A stretch of 64,000 bases of DNA from NCBI GenBank assembly GCA_027559495.1, contig JAMXSV010000021.1, positions 806,001-870,000 of the forward strand, in the 5' to 3' direction. Position 1 is the first letter of the stretch; every line of letters begins with the position of its first letter. Below, piece after piece: positions 43,600-57,541 of this stretch. The position numbers were made by a program, and so were the translations under genes. The notes under the pieces are model-generated. The model was not told where the DNA came from, ran no database searches, and saw only the letters and a list, made by a program, of their open reading frames with translations. The DNA comes from Aurifilum marmelostoma. Its lineage: Eukaryota; Ascomycota; Sordariomycetes; Diaporthales; Cryphonectriaceae.

Positions 43600-44100
43600 A
43601 ACTAATTATAAAAAAATATCTTTATTAATTTTATTATTTATCTGCTTACTAGCTAAGGCTATAATGCTATATTAGTTATAGTAAACTGATTAACTATAAT
43701 ATAGCATTTTATAGCTTATAAAGAAATCTGCAACTCTAAAAAAGCTGCCTGCCTATTTATAAGAAATATATAAAAGCTTTATAGTCTACTTACTATAATT
43801 ATATTTAACTAAGAATTATAATTTATATTAAATTTCTAAAAATACTTAATTTACTACTTATTAATATTTACCTTACTATTTACTATATACTACTCTAAAA
43901 CTAATAGCTAGATTAAAAGAATAAATGCTTTTCTAAAATAATATCTATACTTATATATATTTTATCTATAAGATAACTAGTTAAATCAATTGCTACTAGC
44001 TAAATTTATAGCTAATAACTCTGCCTTTAAATTAATAACTATTACTTTATTCTTTGCTAACTATAATTTCTATCCTTAATTAGAATTTAAGCTTATTTAG
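43600..44100 (+). pseudogene. Integrase relic of the plus-strand gypsy element
   Basis: Fragments match the integrase core: FINFIIYLL followed by GYNAILVIVN (the normal Asp of the VVD motif now Asn) and HFIAYKEIC, then near 43965-44100 QLLLAKFIANNSAFKL and FFANYNFYP, equivalent to the LAEFAYNNS and FxxNYGFxP parts of gypsy integrases. Multiple stops arise from Trp/Gln codons. Confidence 0.85.
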
Positions 44101-44740
44101 CCTTAAAATAAATCTATTGTTAGAAATATAAAGAAACTTATAGCTTAAATATAGAAAGTAGTTAAATATCTATATAGTAAGCTACTTATTGCCTACTTAT
44201 GCTATAAGAATTAAGCTAATTAAAAATGCTAATCTGCTTACTAATATTAAATTAGCTATAAAGTTTAGCTTAATACTTAGAATATTAAAATTCTATATCT
44301 TATAAAAAAGCTAAATTAAAAGAATTATAGCCTATTCTATATTAAAAAAATTATTAGCTTATATACTTATTATCTTTACTTGCTTAAATTTATAAAGATA
44401 TATTCTATCTTTTATATAAGCCTGCTATAGCCTACTGCTAATAATCTACTATTAGCTTAGAAAATGATTCTCTTTTTTCTATTAAGGTTAATAGCTTATA
44501 GAAATAAGAGATTAATAAGATTCTAAATTTATAATAAAATTGCTATAAATATAAAAATCTTTAGCTAAAATATACTATTAAATAAATTAATTATAATAAT
44601 TTAGAAAAGATTTTAGCTTTCTATTTAAAAAATATATAGGAAGTAATTTGCAATTATTACTATTACTATCTATTTAAGCTTAGCCTTTAGCTAATAATAG
44701 AATTTAATCTTATAGAGCTTAGTCTTAAAGGAGAAAGTAA

Positions 44741-45008
44741 TATTATAGATATAGCTTGCCTACTATCTTAGATTCTCTCTCTAGCCTAGAGAGGACCTAA
44801 GAGTTAGGGTTAGAATACGTAATCCTGCCTTAGATAAAACCTCTGCCCTGCTAGCCCTATCTGCCTATTCTATATTATAGCTCTTTAAGCTATATCTTAA
44901 CTATTTAGCCTATATCTGCCTGAGGATAGTGCCTATTAGTCTATAGTAAATAGAATCCTGAACCCGCCTGCTTGCTATTCGCCTGACCGCCCTGCTGCTA
45001 CTGTGACA
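44741..45008 (+). repeat. 3' LTR of the gypsy element
   Basis: Starts TATTATAGATATAGCTTGCC (RIP-altered TGTCACAG...) and ends CTGCTGCTACTGTGACA, followed by the ATTTT duplication. Same length as the 5' LTR. Confidence 0.9.
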
Positions 45009-45105
45009 ATTTTCTGTTTTTATATATCTTTCTCCTTTTCTTTTTTTAATTCTTTTTTTAAAAAAGGGTAGAAGGAGTTAATATATTCTGCTTCTAGTAT
45101 AAGAG

Positions 45106-46856
45106 GCCTAGCTAAGGGTATGTACCTAAATAGGGATCTATTACTATAGATATTTTAGCTTAGAAAGTAATAGAAAAAGAATAAAAAATTTTCTACCTGC
45201 AAGCAGCTAAATATCTGCTTTATAAATATCGCATAGCGCATATATTATATAGCGCATTATATAGCATTTCTAGCTTTACTGCTAAATTTTTATTTATAGC
45301 CTTAGCTTATAATATTATCCTCTTCTTTTTCCTTCTTAAATAGCTTACCTCTTTTGCATTATTTACTTTCTATTTTCCTTCTTTTATAACCTTCTCCCTT
45401 TTCCCCTTTAAGGTAAAACCTCTTCTTATTTGCTCTATCTTATACTTTCTACTTGCTATCTACCTACTTATGCTTTACTTTTAAGTAGCTATCTATAATA
45501 ACTAATTATAAAAAAGCTAAAATTAGTAATTCTGATTTAAGCTATTATAGATCTGCTATTCTATTTCTATTCTGCTTAGCTATATATATAAGAGCAGTAT
45601 AAAGCCTTTAGCTTTATATTTTAATCTTTTGCTTAATATAGCAATAATAGCAATTAAATGCTCCTAGTAGGTCTAACTATAATATAAGCAATATTAAATA
45701 TAATAATAGCTACTTTAAAGCCCTTTTTAGCCCTTTTAACTATAATTAAATTACTATAACTATTTGCTATTAAAAAGCTATTTAGGATATTACTATTAAA
45801 TTCTTTTTTAATTTAGTATTTAAGTATTTTAAGAGTAAAAGCTTTTAGCTTTTAATTTACTTTCTAGCTATTTATATAACTTTAAGCATTAATAAAATAT
45901 TTTATTTTGAGTATATTACTTATTTAGCTATTAATTTTAGTGCATTTTGCATTAATACTATTAATAAGTAGCTACTTTCTCTTTACTTATATTCTATTTA
46001 TTAACTTAAATAAGCTTTAGCAAATAATATTTTTACTATTTTTATATTATTAATAATAAAAATATTAATTATATTTGCATTATAATATATAGCTTATAAG
46101 CTTTATTCCTTTTCTTATCTTTTAGCTAATTCTCTTTTTTCTTTAACTTATTTATAATTTTAATACAATTATAACTACTATTGCATTAATTCTAGCTATT
46201 TAAGACTTTAATTTAAGCAATTCTAATAAATCTTTTTATTAGCTATTTAGGCATTATTAATTTGCTTTTTCAACTTTATTATAGCTTAATATAATACTAA
46301 TTAAGCTGCTTTATTATAATATAAAGAAATATAGCTAAAATAGGCTATTATAGAATTTAATACTAATTTCTTTTTAGCTTTTTAAAAAAGCAATATATTT
46401 AATTTAAATAAGCTATACTTATATTATATAAATAGCTACTTTCTTTTTACTCTATCTGCTTCTTTTCTTATAAAATAAAGCTTATATAAGAGATTTATAA
46501 TGCTTTTTAAAATCTTGCTAATATTATATAAACTATTTGCTAAAAGCTTATTTAGCTAAATTGCTTTTTTAGCATTTAAAGCATTATTATAGCTTTTTTA
46601 TTACTATAAATAAGAAAAGTAATAATAAGTATTAAAATAATAATAAAGATTAGATTATGTAGATACTAAATTAGCTTATTTTTTGCCTATATTTAGTAAT
46701 AAAGCATTATTATACTGCTTTATAGCTACTTAGTACTTAATAGCTAATAGTTATTATTAAGCTTTTTTTAAAAAATTTAGTTTATTATTTTTTGCCTTTA
46801 TATATATTTTTTTTAGTAGGGAAGGAGAGAAAGGAAGTTACATATTCTGCTTTTAG
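45106..46856 (+). repeat. Unknown tandem repeat unit, copy B
   Basis: Second, longer copy of the unit that starts at 38139. It begins GCCTAGCTAAG and contains GCATAGCGCATATAT. It ends with TTTATTATTTTTTGCC then ATATTCTGCTTTTAG, matching the end of copy A (39030-39044 plus 45014-45095). It is about 700 bases longer than copy A through internal insertions or deletions. Family unknown; no transposase or RT was recognised in it. Confidence 0.65.
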
Positions 46857-49800
46857 CTTACTCTTTTTTAATAGATTTTTCTTTCTTTTTCTAATAAATT
46901 TTTCTTTTTAACTTTATAATAAGTACTTTTTTAATCTCTTTGTTTTTCTTAGCTTGGAGCTCGCTAATTAGCTAATATAGAGCAGCTTTTTAATTCTTAA
47001 TATAAATAATTTTCTTTATAAAAATAAAAAGTTTACTTAATGCTTTTATATAAGCTTTAATTGCAATATTAAATTTACTGCTTACTTATTTACTAATTAA
47101 TTGCTTATTTACTTTTGCTTGAGCTAAAACTTTTCTAATTATTAAGCTATTTCTTATAGCTATTATACTATTATTATATTTTAAACTTTTAGCTATTATT
47201 ATTTTAATAATTTTACTATATTTTTATTTTATATTAGCTTTATAGCAATTTATTAGTTACTCACTTCTTTAATTAGTAATTTTAATTATTACTTTTATTT
47301 AAAATGCTTAATATATTGCTATTTTATTAATATTCTTTATTTATTTTCTTTTAGCTTTTATTATATTAATTTACTCCTTTAAATTTTATAAATATAATAC
47401 TTTTTATATTTATTTTAATCTTCTTTCTATTATAGCTTATCTTTTTAATTATAATAATTTAAATATATACTTTTCCTTCTTTTTCTTTATTTTTAATTTC
47501 CTCTTTTCTTTTATTACTAATAGGCTACTTTTTTTCTATTAGCTTTTATTAATTACTAAATTCTTTATATTTATTACGCCTTTAATTATATTTTTTATTA
47601 TTAAAAGCAATTTAAGAATATTAAGTAGAAGTAAAAGCAGCTTTATATTAATATAATAGTTAAAGCTTTTAGTATTAATTTAATAATTCTTTATAATAAA
47701 ATTTATAAGCTAGCTATTTTAATTATTTCCTATTATTAAAATTTATTTTAGCTTTAAAAGAAATATACTTAGAAATATATAAAGTATAAGCTTATATAAT
47801 AAGCTAATAAAATTAAGAATAAATATACTTTAAGCGCTAAATATATTAAGTATAATAATTTTATTATTTAAAAGTAAAATAAATTGTATAATAAAGTTTA
47901 AATTATTTTATTAAATAGCTTCTTTTATTTTAAAAATATTAGCTTTTTAGAAACTAATTAGCATTTTATTAGTTTTATAAATTTCAAGCTCTTTATTTTT
48001 AAAGCTATTATCTTTTATTATTAATTTATACTATCTTTTAAATAGCTTTTATATTAGTTCTTTTTATTTTACTTATTTAATTTATATTTTATATTTGAAA
48101 GCTTTTTTATTTAAAAGCAATTTACTTTTAATTTGTTTTTAGCTTTTAAAATTAATCTTATTAAGAATTTAAACTTTTATTTACTATTTTTAAGAATAAT
48201 TATATTTAAGTAAACATTTTATAAATGCTATAAAAATAGCAGATTACTAGTAGCTTATAATAATAGATTTATATAAAATTGCAAATATATACTATATAAT
48301 ATATTTAGCTTTACTATATATAAGCTAACTACTTTTATTATTTTATATTTTATATATAGCTAAGCTAGCTTTTAAAAAGGTAGTTTATTACTATATTCTT
48401 AAAAAATAATTATATATTATTTGCTAATGCTTTTTTTAATTTATACTTTTTTCTATTTATTGCTAAATTGCTATTTTAGCTATTTATATAAATTCTATTA
48501 ACTTCTTTAATTATTTTATAAAATCTTTTATTTTTATATATATAGTAAGTAAGCTAGTACTGCAAACTATTTTGTCTTTTAAAATAATATTAATATAATA
48601 TTTATACTAAAGAAAGAAGTTTAATTTAATTATAATTATAATTTTATTATTAATAGCTAATTATATACTTACTAGCAGCTACAGCTAATACTTTTATATA
48701 TATATTATAAAAGTTATTAAGTATTTAAAAACTTTTTAATTAGCTTTCTTAATTATTTTATTTATCTTTAGATAATAAGCTATATTTAGGCATTGCTTTA
48801 TTTAAATCAGTTTATATAAGCATTACTAAAAAGACTTTATTTAATTTAATTCTTAATTGCTTATTAAGGCTTTAAATATCTTTAATAATAGCTTATAAAC
48901 TATTTAGTATAAGTTTTAATATTTATTATATATATAGTTTTTAATATAATAGCCTTGCTTAGCTAATTTAGTATAATTATTAGATATTCGAAGCTAGTTT
49001 TATTTTATATAGATAAATTTATTATAAAATTAATTAAAAGCTTGCTTTGTAGCTGCTTAAGAATAAGTAAAGGCTTAAAAAGCTTCTTTTTGCAATATTG
49101 CTATATAATCTTTTACTTATAAATATTGCAATTTTAAGTAAATTTTTATACTATTTTATATAAGCTAAGCTAGAAATATAAGTAGCTTAATAGCAAAATA
49201 ATAGCATTTTATTTTAAATATTTATTTAAGTAAGAATTATATATATTCTATATTAATATAATTTATAATAGCTTTTATTTTAATATTAATATTTTATTTT
49301 AAAATTTAAAAATACTTTTTAAATTAATTTTATATTTAGTAATTAATATATTTAAAAAAGTCTTATTACTAGTTTTAAGATTTACTAAAAATACTTTAGC
49401 TTTTTTTTAATTAATTGAATAATTTATAAAACTTTTTTATTATTTTATAGAATAATATTTTAAATTATTTAGAAATTTATCCTAAATACTAGTTTTAAGT
49501 AATTTATATACTCTTTATAATTCTATTTTTGCTTAATTTAATTATTTTAAGCTAATTAGAATTCTCTCTTAATAAAGCATTTATTTTCTATTTTTTATAA
49601 TATATCCTATTTTCTATAAAAGAGCATATTAAGGTATTATATAGCAGCTTTTTTATAATAAATAAGCTTAAAATAAAAGTGCAAGAATTTCCTTACTTAA
49701 TATATTTATTATTTATTAAGCTTTTAGATAATTATAAACTATTTTAAATTCCTATAATCTAAGTACTTTATAAAGTGCTTCTTTATATTATAAAGCTTTA

Positions 49801-52800
49801 TATTTTGAGCTGATTAATAGCTTATAATTACTAATAACCTTTTATTATAAATTTTATAATTATATTTTATAAATAGTAGCTATTTAAAATAATATATTAC
49901 TAATTATAATACTTTTTAATATTTTCTTATATTAAGTAGCTATTTAGAAAATAGCTTAAATAATCAACTTTAAGTATAATATTTTCCTTACAATTTTATT
50001 ATACTAATATTAGCTTCAAAATAAATTTAAGCTTAAACTACTTAGTAGTAATATTTTATTTTTTTTAATAAAATAAAATACTTTTATTTTGCAAATATTA
50101 AAAAAAAGGCTTATTATTTTAGAATAATTCTTAATAAATTAATAATAAAAGCAATGTTTTCTTTATTATTTTTTAAATATAAAGCTTATAAAAAGCAGCT
50201 TATATATTAAGTTTAATAAATTATAATATATTTAAAAATTTAGCTAAAAAAATTTAATAAATAAAAGTAAATAATAATTAGTTTAAATACTAATATTATA
50301 TGCATAATAGTTAATATAAAAGCGCAATTTGCTTTTAAATTTTTTAATAAGTATTATAAATGCTTTTACTAATAAGCTACTTACTTATATATATTTTAGT
50401 TCTAATAGTTTTATAGAGATCTTTTTTAAAATTAATAGTTTATTCTTTAAGATTTTATAAAAAGAGCTTTAAAGAATTTCTAATTGCTTATTATTTTTAC
50501 TTTATTTTAATTAAATCTTATAATTTACTTTTTAATAGTATAATAGTAGCTTTTTTTCTTTATTTTTATTAAAAAGTTCTGCTTATTATTAAAACTATTT
50601 TAATAGCTTATTTTCTATTAAAGCTTTATTTTTTAGTATAAGTGTTTTATTAATATTAGCTAAAATTATTATAAATAGCTATATTTGCAGTATTTATAAA
50701 TATCTGCTTTATTATATTTTTGCTTTTAATATAAAAGCGCTTATATTACTAATTTCTTAATATATTGTTAAAGTATATTCTCCTTTTTAAATCTTTAAGC
50801 TTACTACTTGCTTAATACTTAGAAAATGCTTATATATTATGTAAATAATTCTTTTTAATTCTAATTAAAGCTTTTTTGAAATTATATTATAATTAAGTTT
50901 AGAAATAATATATATATTTAAATTTAGTATATATAATTATTCAAACTAGCTTTAAAATATATTTATTCTAAAATTATATTTAACTTTTAAGTAGCTTAAT
51001 TTATTATACCTTTATAGAGTACTTTTAGCAGTATTAGAATATATAAAAAAGCAAGTTTTCTAATAAGCTTTTTATTTATAATATTATAGCAATTATATTC
51101 TTAATCCACTAATGCATTTATAAATCTAATTTTATTATATAATAAGTTTATTATAAAAGAGAATTTATTTAGCTTTTAATTAATTTTATTTCTATAAAAT
51201 CTTAGCTTAATAAGCTTTTATATATAACTTTGCATAAAAGCTACTTCTTATCCTTATTAAAATTAATAAAGTTATTATTATTATTTATAATAATAATTTA
51301 TTCTTACTATAATTAAATCTAGCAAGTAATTTAAAGCTACTATACTTTTATAAAATGAGTACTTAAAATATCTTTATTAGCTATTTTATTAATAAAATAA
51401 AATCTATATAAAAATGCTATTTTTTGCTTTATACTCTTACTACTAATATTTAAATTTATTTCTACTATTTTTTTAATTCTTTCTTTTTACTATTCTTCTC
51501 TCTTTTCTTTATTAATTATCTAAAAAGGCCTTACTTATAAGCTTATATAACTTATCTCCTTGCTTTTCCTTCTCTATCTTTAGTCCTAAGCTATTTATTT
51601 TTCTTATTATTTTTATTTGCAATTTTATTATTCTTGCTCTATTTTGCTTTTTATATTTTCTTTTTCTCTACTATACTCTTTATAGTTTTTGATTTTTATT
51701 GCTATATCTCTTTCTGTATTTTCTCCTTTTTCTAATTATATTCTTCTTAATTTCTAATCTATATATCCTATAATCCCTTTACCTTTAATTATTATACTTT
51801 TACAATCTTTAGCAATATTAAGATTTCTTTCTCTTTGCCTTTTATATGCTATTAATAAGTCTACTTCTCTTTCTTTTATTTAGCCTTTATTTACTAACTA
51901 TTTACTTCTAAAATAAATAATTCTTATTATCGCAATATTAGCATTATAATTATAAATATTTCTAATAATAAATCTTTTTATAATATTACAAGTTCTTGTA
52001 ATAGCCTTAAAGTATATAAATTCTGATTTATATTATACTTGAATTATATTTATTCTCAATATATTTTATATATAAAGTTATTATATTATAAAGCTTTATT
52101 CAATTTAAAATAATTTTAATACTAAAAATATTATATTTTTAAAGTAAGTTTATATTTTTTTATATCTAGTATTAGGATTAGCTTATAAGTTAATGCTATA
52201 ATAAGTAGTACTATAGCTATAATATAGCTTATATATAGTATTATAGCTTCTAAATTTAATATAATTAGCTATTGTATAAATTTGCTAGTTTAAAGATATT
52301 ATATTATATTAACTATAAGCTAATAAAGCTTAAAAAAGAATAAATATATTATAAAAGCAGCTTATTTTTATATTCATAGCTACTTTAATTATAAAGTATA
52401 ATTTTTCTATACTTATTAATTACTATTATTATTAAAGCCTTTTGCCCTCTTTACTTAGCTATTTTACTTACTAATTAAGCTTTTTAGGAATTTATATATA
52501 ATTAATTTTGCTTTAATTTAATTTTAATAAGACTTTAAATCTTTTTTTATAATTATTTTTTTAAAAGCTAATAATTAATTTTATATAACTTTTTATTTTT
52601 ACTTTTACTTATTTACTTTATAAATTTAAGCTATTATTATAATAAATATTGCTTTATTACTTTTTTAATTTATTTAAATATTTTATATTTTCTATTATAT
52701 ATAATAGCTATTATTAAAAAATATTTTAATTTCTTTATTTTATTAGTATTTTATACTAATTATTATACTTTCTTTCTTACTTAGCTATTAAAATCTTTTT

Positions 52801-53289
52801 TATAGCGAATTTCTTTATTAAAAGTTTATTATCCTTTAAAACTAAAATTAGATTTAGCTCAGTATTTATTTACTTTTAAAATAATAATATATTACTTTTT
52901 TATTTATTTAATAAGTTTAATATAAAGGTTTAAGTAAATGCTTTAGAGTATATTAAAAATAACTATTAATAGTAATAATATAGCAATAATATAGTATTTA
53001 TTATATAGCTAATTAAGCTTTTTACTAAAACAATTAATTTTAATATTTTTAAAGCTTAGCTATACTTTATTTCTAATTTCGAACTATTCTATAAATTAGA
53101 AATATTAATTTATAGCTGTATTTAGGCCCTATTATACATATATATTATAGTAGCTTATACTAAATCTATTCTCTTTGAAATATAGTTTAGAAAATTAATT
53201 TCTTAACTATAAAGATTAATTATAAATTCTTTTAATATAGCTAATTTCTAAATTATATTTATATTAAAAATATTAAGGAATTAATTAAG
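46857..53289. other. Unassigned RIP-degraded repeat DNA
   Basis: Continuous AT-rich DNA with no readable protein relic that I can assign. The segment 51480-51870 is pyrimidine-rich on the plus strand and reads on the minus strand as a Lys/Glu-rich coil, as at the end of some transposon proteins, but no family can be named. It probably contains the 3' part of the minus-strand gypsy and other elements. Confidence 0.5.
51261..51297. repeat. 37-bp perfect direct repeat, left copy
   Basis: Identical to 58294-58330, starting AATTAATAAAGTTATT and ending TTTATAATAATAAT. The inner part is self-complementary and could form a hairpin. The 7.0-kb spacing brackets the minus-strand gypsy relic, so these may be parts of its LTRs or termini, though the flanks do not align further by eye. 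Confidence 0.5.
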
Positions 53290-55050
53290 GCTTATTCTAA
53301 TTATAGAAAAATTTCTTTGATTTAAAGCTAGCTAATAAGCTGCTAAATAATTTAGCTTATCTATTTAAGTAAAGCAAATAACTACTTATAAATATTTCTA
53401 AATTTTCTAATTACCTCTTTTTATTCTGCTATTTATCTTAAGATAATAAGCTGTAAATAAAAGCTATTCTATTATAACTATTTTATATAATAGAAATTAG
53501 AAAATATTAATCTAATTTAAGTCTTAATTGCTAATAATCAATTCAAAGAACTTATAAAACTGCTATTAAGTATTGCAAAAGCGCTTTATATATATTTTAG
53601 CTACTATTAAATGCATTGGTTTAAGCTATATATATTTAGATAATTTATTTATAATAATAAGAAAATAGTAAGAGCTCTTTTTTTATTATTAGTAGATTTA
53701 TTAGAAACTTTACTAAAATTTATATTTAAAAATAATTTAATATAAATAAAAATTTTAATAATCTTTATTATAAATATTATAATTTCTTATAAATGCATAT
53801 ATATATATTAATATATTAAATATTATATCTTAGCCTAAATAGCTTAATAAAAGAAAATTATAAATATATTGCAAAGTAATAATAATAAATAATTCTAATT
53901 TTAGTAGCTATAATTACCTTTAATATTAAAGCGCTTTTTAAGCATTTAATATATAACTTATAATTTATTCTTTTATATCTGCCTTCTTAAGGAATAATTG
54001 CGCTTCTATATATATAATATCTTAATATAGGTTATAAGCTATATTTGCTTGCACTTTTTTATTATGAAATATATAAAAAGTTAGCTTTTTAAATAGAATT
54101 GCGGTTTTTAAAGAATTAAAAGCTGCTATTATAGTATTTGCTAAATCTGAAAATAGATTAAGTATAAATATAAATAGTAGCTAGAAAATAGTAGATAGAT
54201 ATTATAGCTTTTTTAGCTTATTTTATACTTATTATAATAATGCATTTAATTAAAAAGTATTTTTGCTTAATTTATATTTTAAATAAAAATAAAATAAGAC
54301 TAATATCTTTATTTACTTTATTTGCTTTTTAGAATTTAGCTAAAGCTTAATATAATTTTTTAAGTCTTTTTAATCTATTAAGATAATAAATAGCTTTTAT
54401 ATATTTTAAATGTTACTAATTATGCTTTAAAATATAAAATAATAGCTAAGAGTTCTTAATTATAAATAATATAATTTTGCTATACTAGTATTAAGTAAGC
54501 AGAGTAGTAAGTACTTAAATATAAAATCTATTTATAAAGTATTGCAATAAATATTCTCTAAGGGATATACTAGAATAATCTCTTTTAATTACTATTAGCT
54601 GCTTAGGGTTTTACTAAGTAAGAATTAAAACTATAATAAAAGCATTCTTAAAATTATTAAAAGCTTATTATTCTTTATTTATCTAAGCAAATAGCATATC
54701 CTTTTATATAAATTAAGAGCATAATAATATTAAAAAAACTTTAAATAAAATTATAATTAAGATTAGCAAAGCTAATAAAGCTTTGTGTATTTTAGATTTA
54801 AAGTTTAAATTCAAATTAGCTTCTTATAGCTAATATAAAACCTTTTAAACTTTCTTTATATAATTTTAGCAAAATCCTGAAGAGAATATAAGAAAATTAT
54901 CTAGATAAGCAATTATATACTTATTTAGAATATTTTAGAAAATATTATTTATATATTACTAAAAGATTATAAGCGCTTTAACTAAGCTAAAGAGAATAAC
55001 TAGCTATTTAAAAAAACTAAAATATAATAAAAAGCTAAATATATATATAA
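53290..55050 (-). mobile_element. Second Ty3/gypsy relic (RT and integrase), minus strand
   Basis: On the minus strand the RT active-site block IAYLDNFLIFS lies at 54880-54913, preceded by FSLVKALIIF and YINNIF and followed by NLNLNFKSKIHKAL. Further downstream on the same strand (about 53.47-53.29 kb) TAYYLKINSRIKRGN matches the integrase TAYHPQTDGQTERGN motif with RIP-type changes. RT-before-integrase order marks it as gypsy. Its RT wording differs from the plus-strand element, so it is another family or lineage. LTR boundaries were not found; the true element is larger than these limits. Confidence 0.75.
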
Positions 55051-57541
55051 TTTAGTAAATTATCTAGCTTTTAATAATAAGTATAAGATTTTTTAATAAG
55101 AGGCAAAGAAAATCTACATTATTTTAGAAGCTTATTTAAAACTTTATAATTAATATAAAAGCGCTATCTTCTATTTATTTTATCAATTAAGAGAATAAGC
55201 ATTATAGCTAATAAAAAGCTAGCTTAAACTTAATCCTTATTTACTAAATCAATTATTTGCTAATGCAGCTTAAGCAGCTAATCTTTAAGCATTAAGTAAA
55301 GCAGATTTTAGAGCAATATAAATAATTTCCTTTTAGTATCTGCTTTAAGCTAAATATAATAATTATATATACCCTTATATAAAGGCAAAGTAAATACTTT
55401 TAACTTATTAAATAGGTTTTAAAAGTCTTAAAGCTTTAGTAGCAATATACTACTTTATTATTCTTTCTCTAGTAATATATTATTAAGTATAGAAATAGTT
55501 TTGTATAAAACTATTATAATTTTATATAAGCTTATATTTAGAAAGCAAATATTTATATTTAATTTATATATTTATTTTCTAAGAAATGCTAAAAAGATAT
55601 TTGCTAAAGATTTTAAGCTATATAATATTATACTTAATAAGTAAAGCTTTTTATCTTTATATCTTATATATTTTTAATTGATAGAAATTATTTTTAGTAT
55701 TTAGCTAAATATAGTATAGTTATATTTAAAGAAAGCTTAGTATTATATCTCTACTTAAGCTAAAAATAATATATATATATAAATCTTAAATTTTTAGCTA
55801 TTAATATTAATATATAAGAAAACTATATAAATAATATATTAGCTTTATAGCATTCTTAATGCTATGCTTAAATTATATATTATAGAGAACTAAATATGCT
55901 TTAAACTAAATATTTAAGCTAAGCGCGTATTAATAATACTATAGTAATTATATTCTATATTAACTTATATATTTAAAAAGAATATTATTAATTAAAATAA
56001 ATATTAGAAATAATAAACTATTTATCAAATCTTATAATTAATTAATAAATTTAATATAAAATAAAGATAAATTTTAAAGTTAGCTAGAATACTTTTATAA
56101 AAAAATTTATATAAATGCTATATATTTTCTGCCTTATTATTCTCTATAGCTTTATTTAAAATGCTTTTATTAATTTCTAATAATTATATTTAAAAAGCTA
56201 AAGCTTTTAAAAAAAAGTAATTAGCAATTTCTAGTAAAGTATTTTATAAAATTATAATATAAGCAAGCCTTATATACTTACTAATTATTTCAAATGCTAT
56301 TTAAAATCTATTATATATAATAATAGCCCTTTTATATAAATTACTATAAGTAGTTTATGCTTAAGCTATTTCTATATAGCTAATAGCTAGCTTCTCTTTG
56401 CTAGCTTTCCTTTCTTCTTTAGCTATCTCTCTAGCTTTAATTTAAGATAGCAATAGCTATATTAATTATTATATCTTCTAACTAGCTTTCCGCTAATGCC
56501 TACATACTGCTAGAATATTCTAATACTAAAAACTATAAGTAGCTTAACTAAATATATTATTTTATATTATAAGCTTTAGCTTTTAATTAAGCTTTTAATA
56601 AATATTTATTATATTTTTATATATTAATTAGTTATTATTAGCGCTAATTACTACTTTCTATATACATAATATTAGCTTTAATTATAATATATTCATTTAT
56701 ATTTTATTATTTTAATATAAGCTTTTTGCTTAAGCTAAAAGCTACTTAAACTTTATTAAAAATTAGAAAAAGATATTTTTATTATATATTTAAAAGCTTT
56801 TAAATTATATTAATATATTCTGTTAATAAATAAAAGTTGCTATAATAGATATTAAAGTATAGTAGAAAAATATTTATATTAAATATAGCTTTAAGCTCTC
56901 TTTTCTTATAAAAGGCATTAATATACTTTTAAATCTTTCTATTTAAATTATTTTAAAGCTATATTTATAAATTATAAAGCTTTTTAATAAAATTTATATT
57001 AGCTTTAAAAATATTTTTTATTATTAATTGCTAAGCAAGAAATATAGTATAATTGCTTATAAATTTACTTTTTAGTAAAATTTATTTGCACTTAGAGTAA
57101 AGTTTCTTAAAGCTTAAGAAAAGAAAGTCCCTTAGCTATAAAAGTTTATTTTGCAAGTTTGCTATATTTGATTTATATATTTAGTTAGATATACTAGTTA
57201 TAAAGTTCTTCTATTTAAAAAACCTATTTCTTATTAAGCAGCTTTAATACTATTGCACTAATAGTTACTTCTTCATAAGTACAAAAGTTATAATTAAGCT
57301 ATTATATTATATAAGCTTATAATATTATAACCTATACTATAAAATTCTCTATAATTTAAGTATTATAAATATAGATTTCTTTTTATAATAACTGCTTAAA
57401 AACAAAGGAAAAATACAAAATATATAAATAAATATATATAAAAATATACTATTATTTTCCTTAATATTTTAATAGCTATATAAGCTATATTGCTAGGGTT
57501 AATATATTAATAATTACTATACTCTATATAGTAATATAATA
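55051..57541. other. Unassigned RIP-degraded DNA upstream of the minus-strand gypsy relic
   Basis: AT-rich with scattered GCTT/AGCT remnants. By position it may contain the gag and protease part of the minus-strand gypsy element, but I could not read a protein motif. Confidence 0.4.

Larger units (their letters stand above)
39045..45008 (+). mobile_element. Complete but inactivated Ty3/gypsy LTR retrotransposon
   Basis: 5964 bases with 268-bp direct LTRs (39045-39312 and 44741-45008), terminal inverted TGTCACAG...CTGTGACA, and a flanking ATTTT duplication. A purine-rich tract (AAAGGAGAAAGTAA) ends just before the 3' LTR. The interior on the plus strand keeps the order reverse transcriptase (about 41.75-42.15 kb) then integrase (about 43.6-44.1 kb), which defines Ty3/gypsy rather than copia. 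All frames are broken by RIP, so the element cannot move by itself. The gag region (about 39.4-41 kb) is too degraded to read. Confidence 0.9.
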
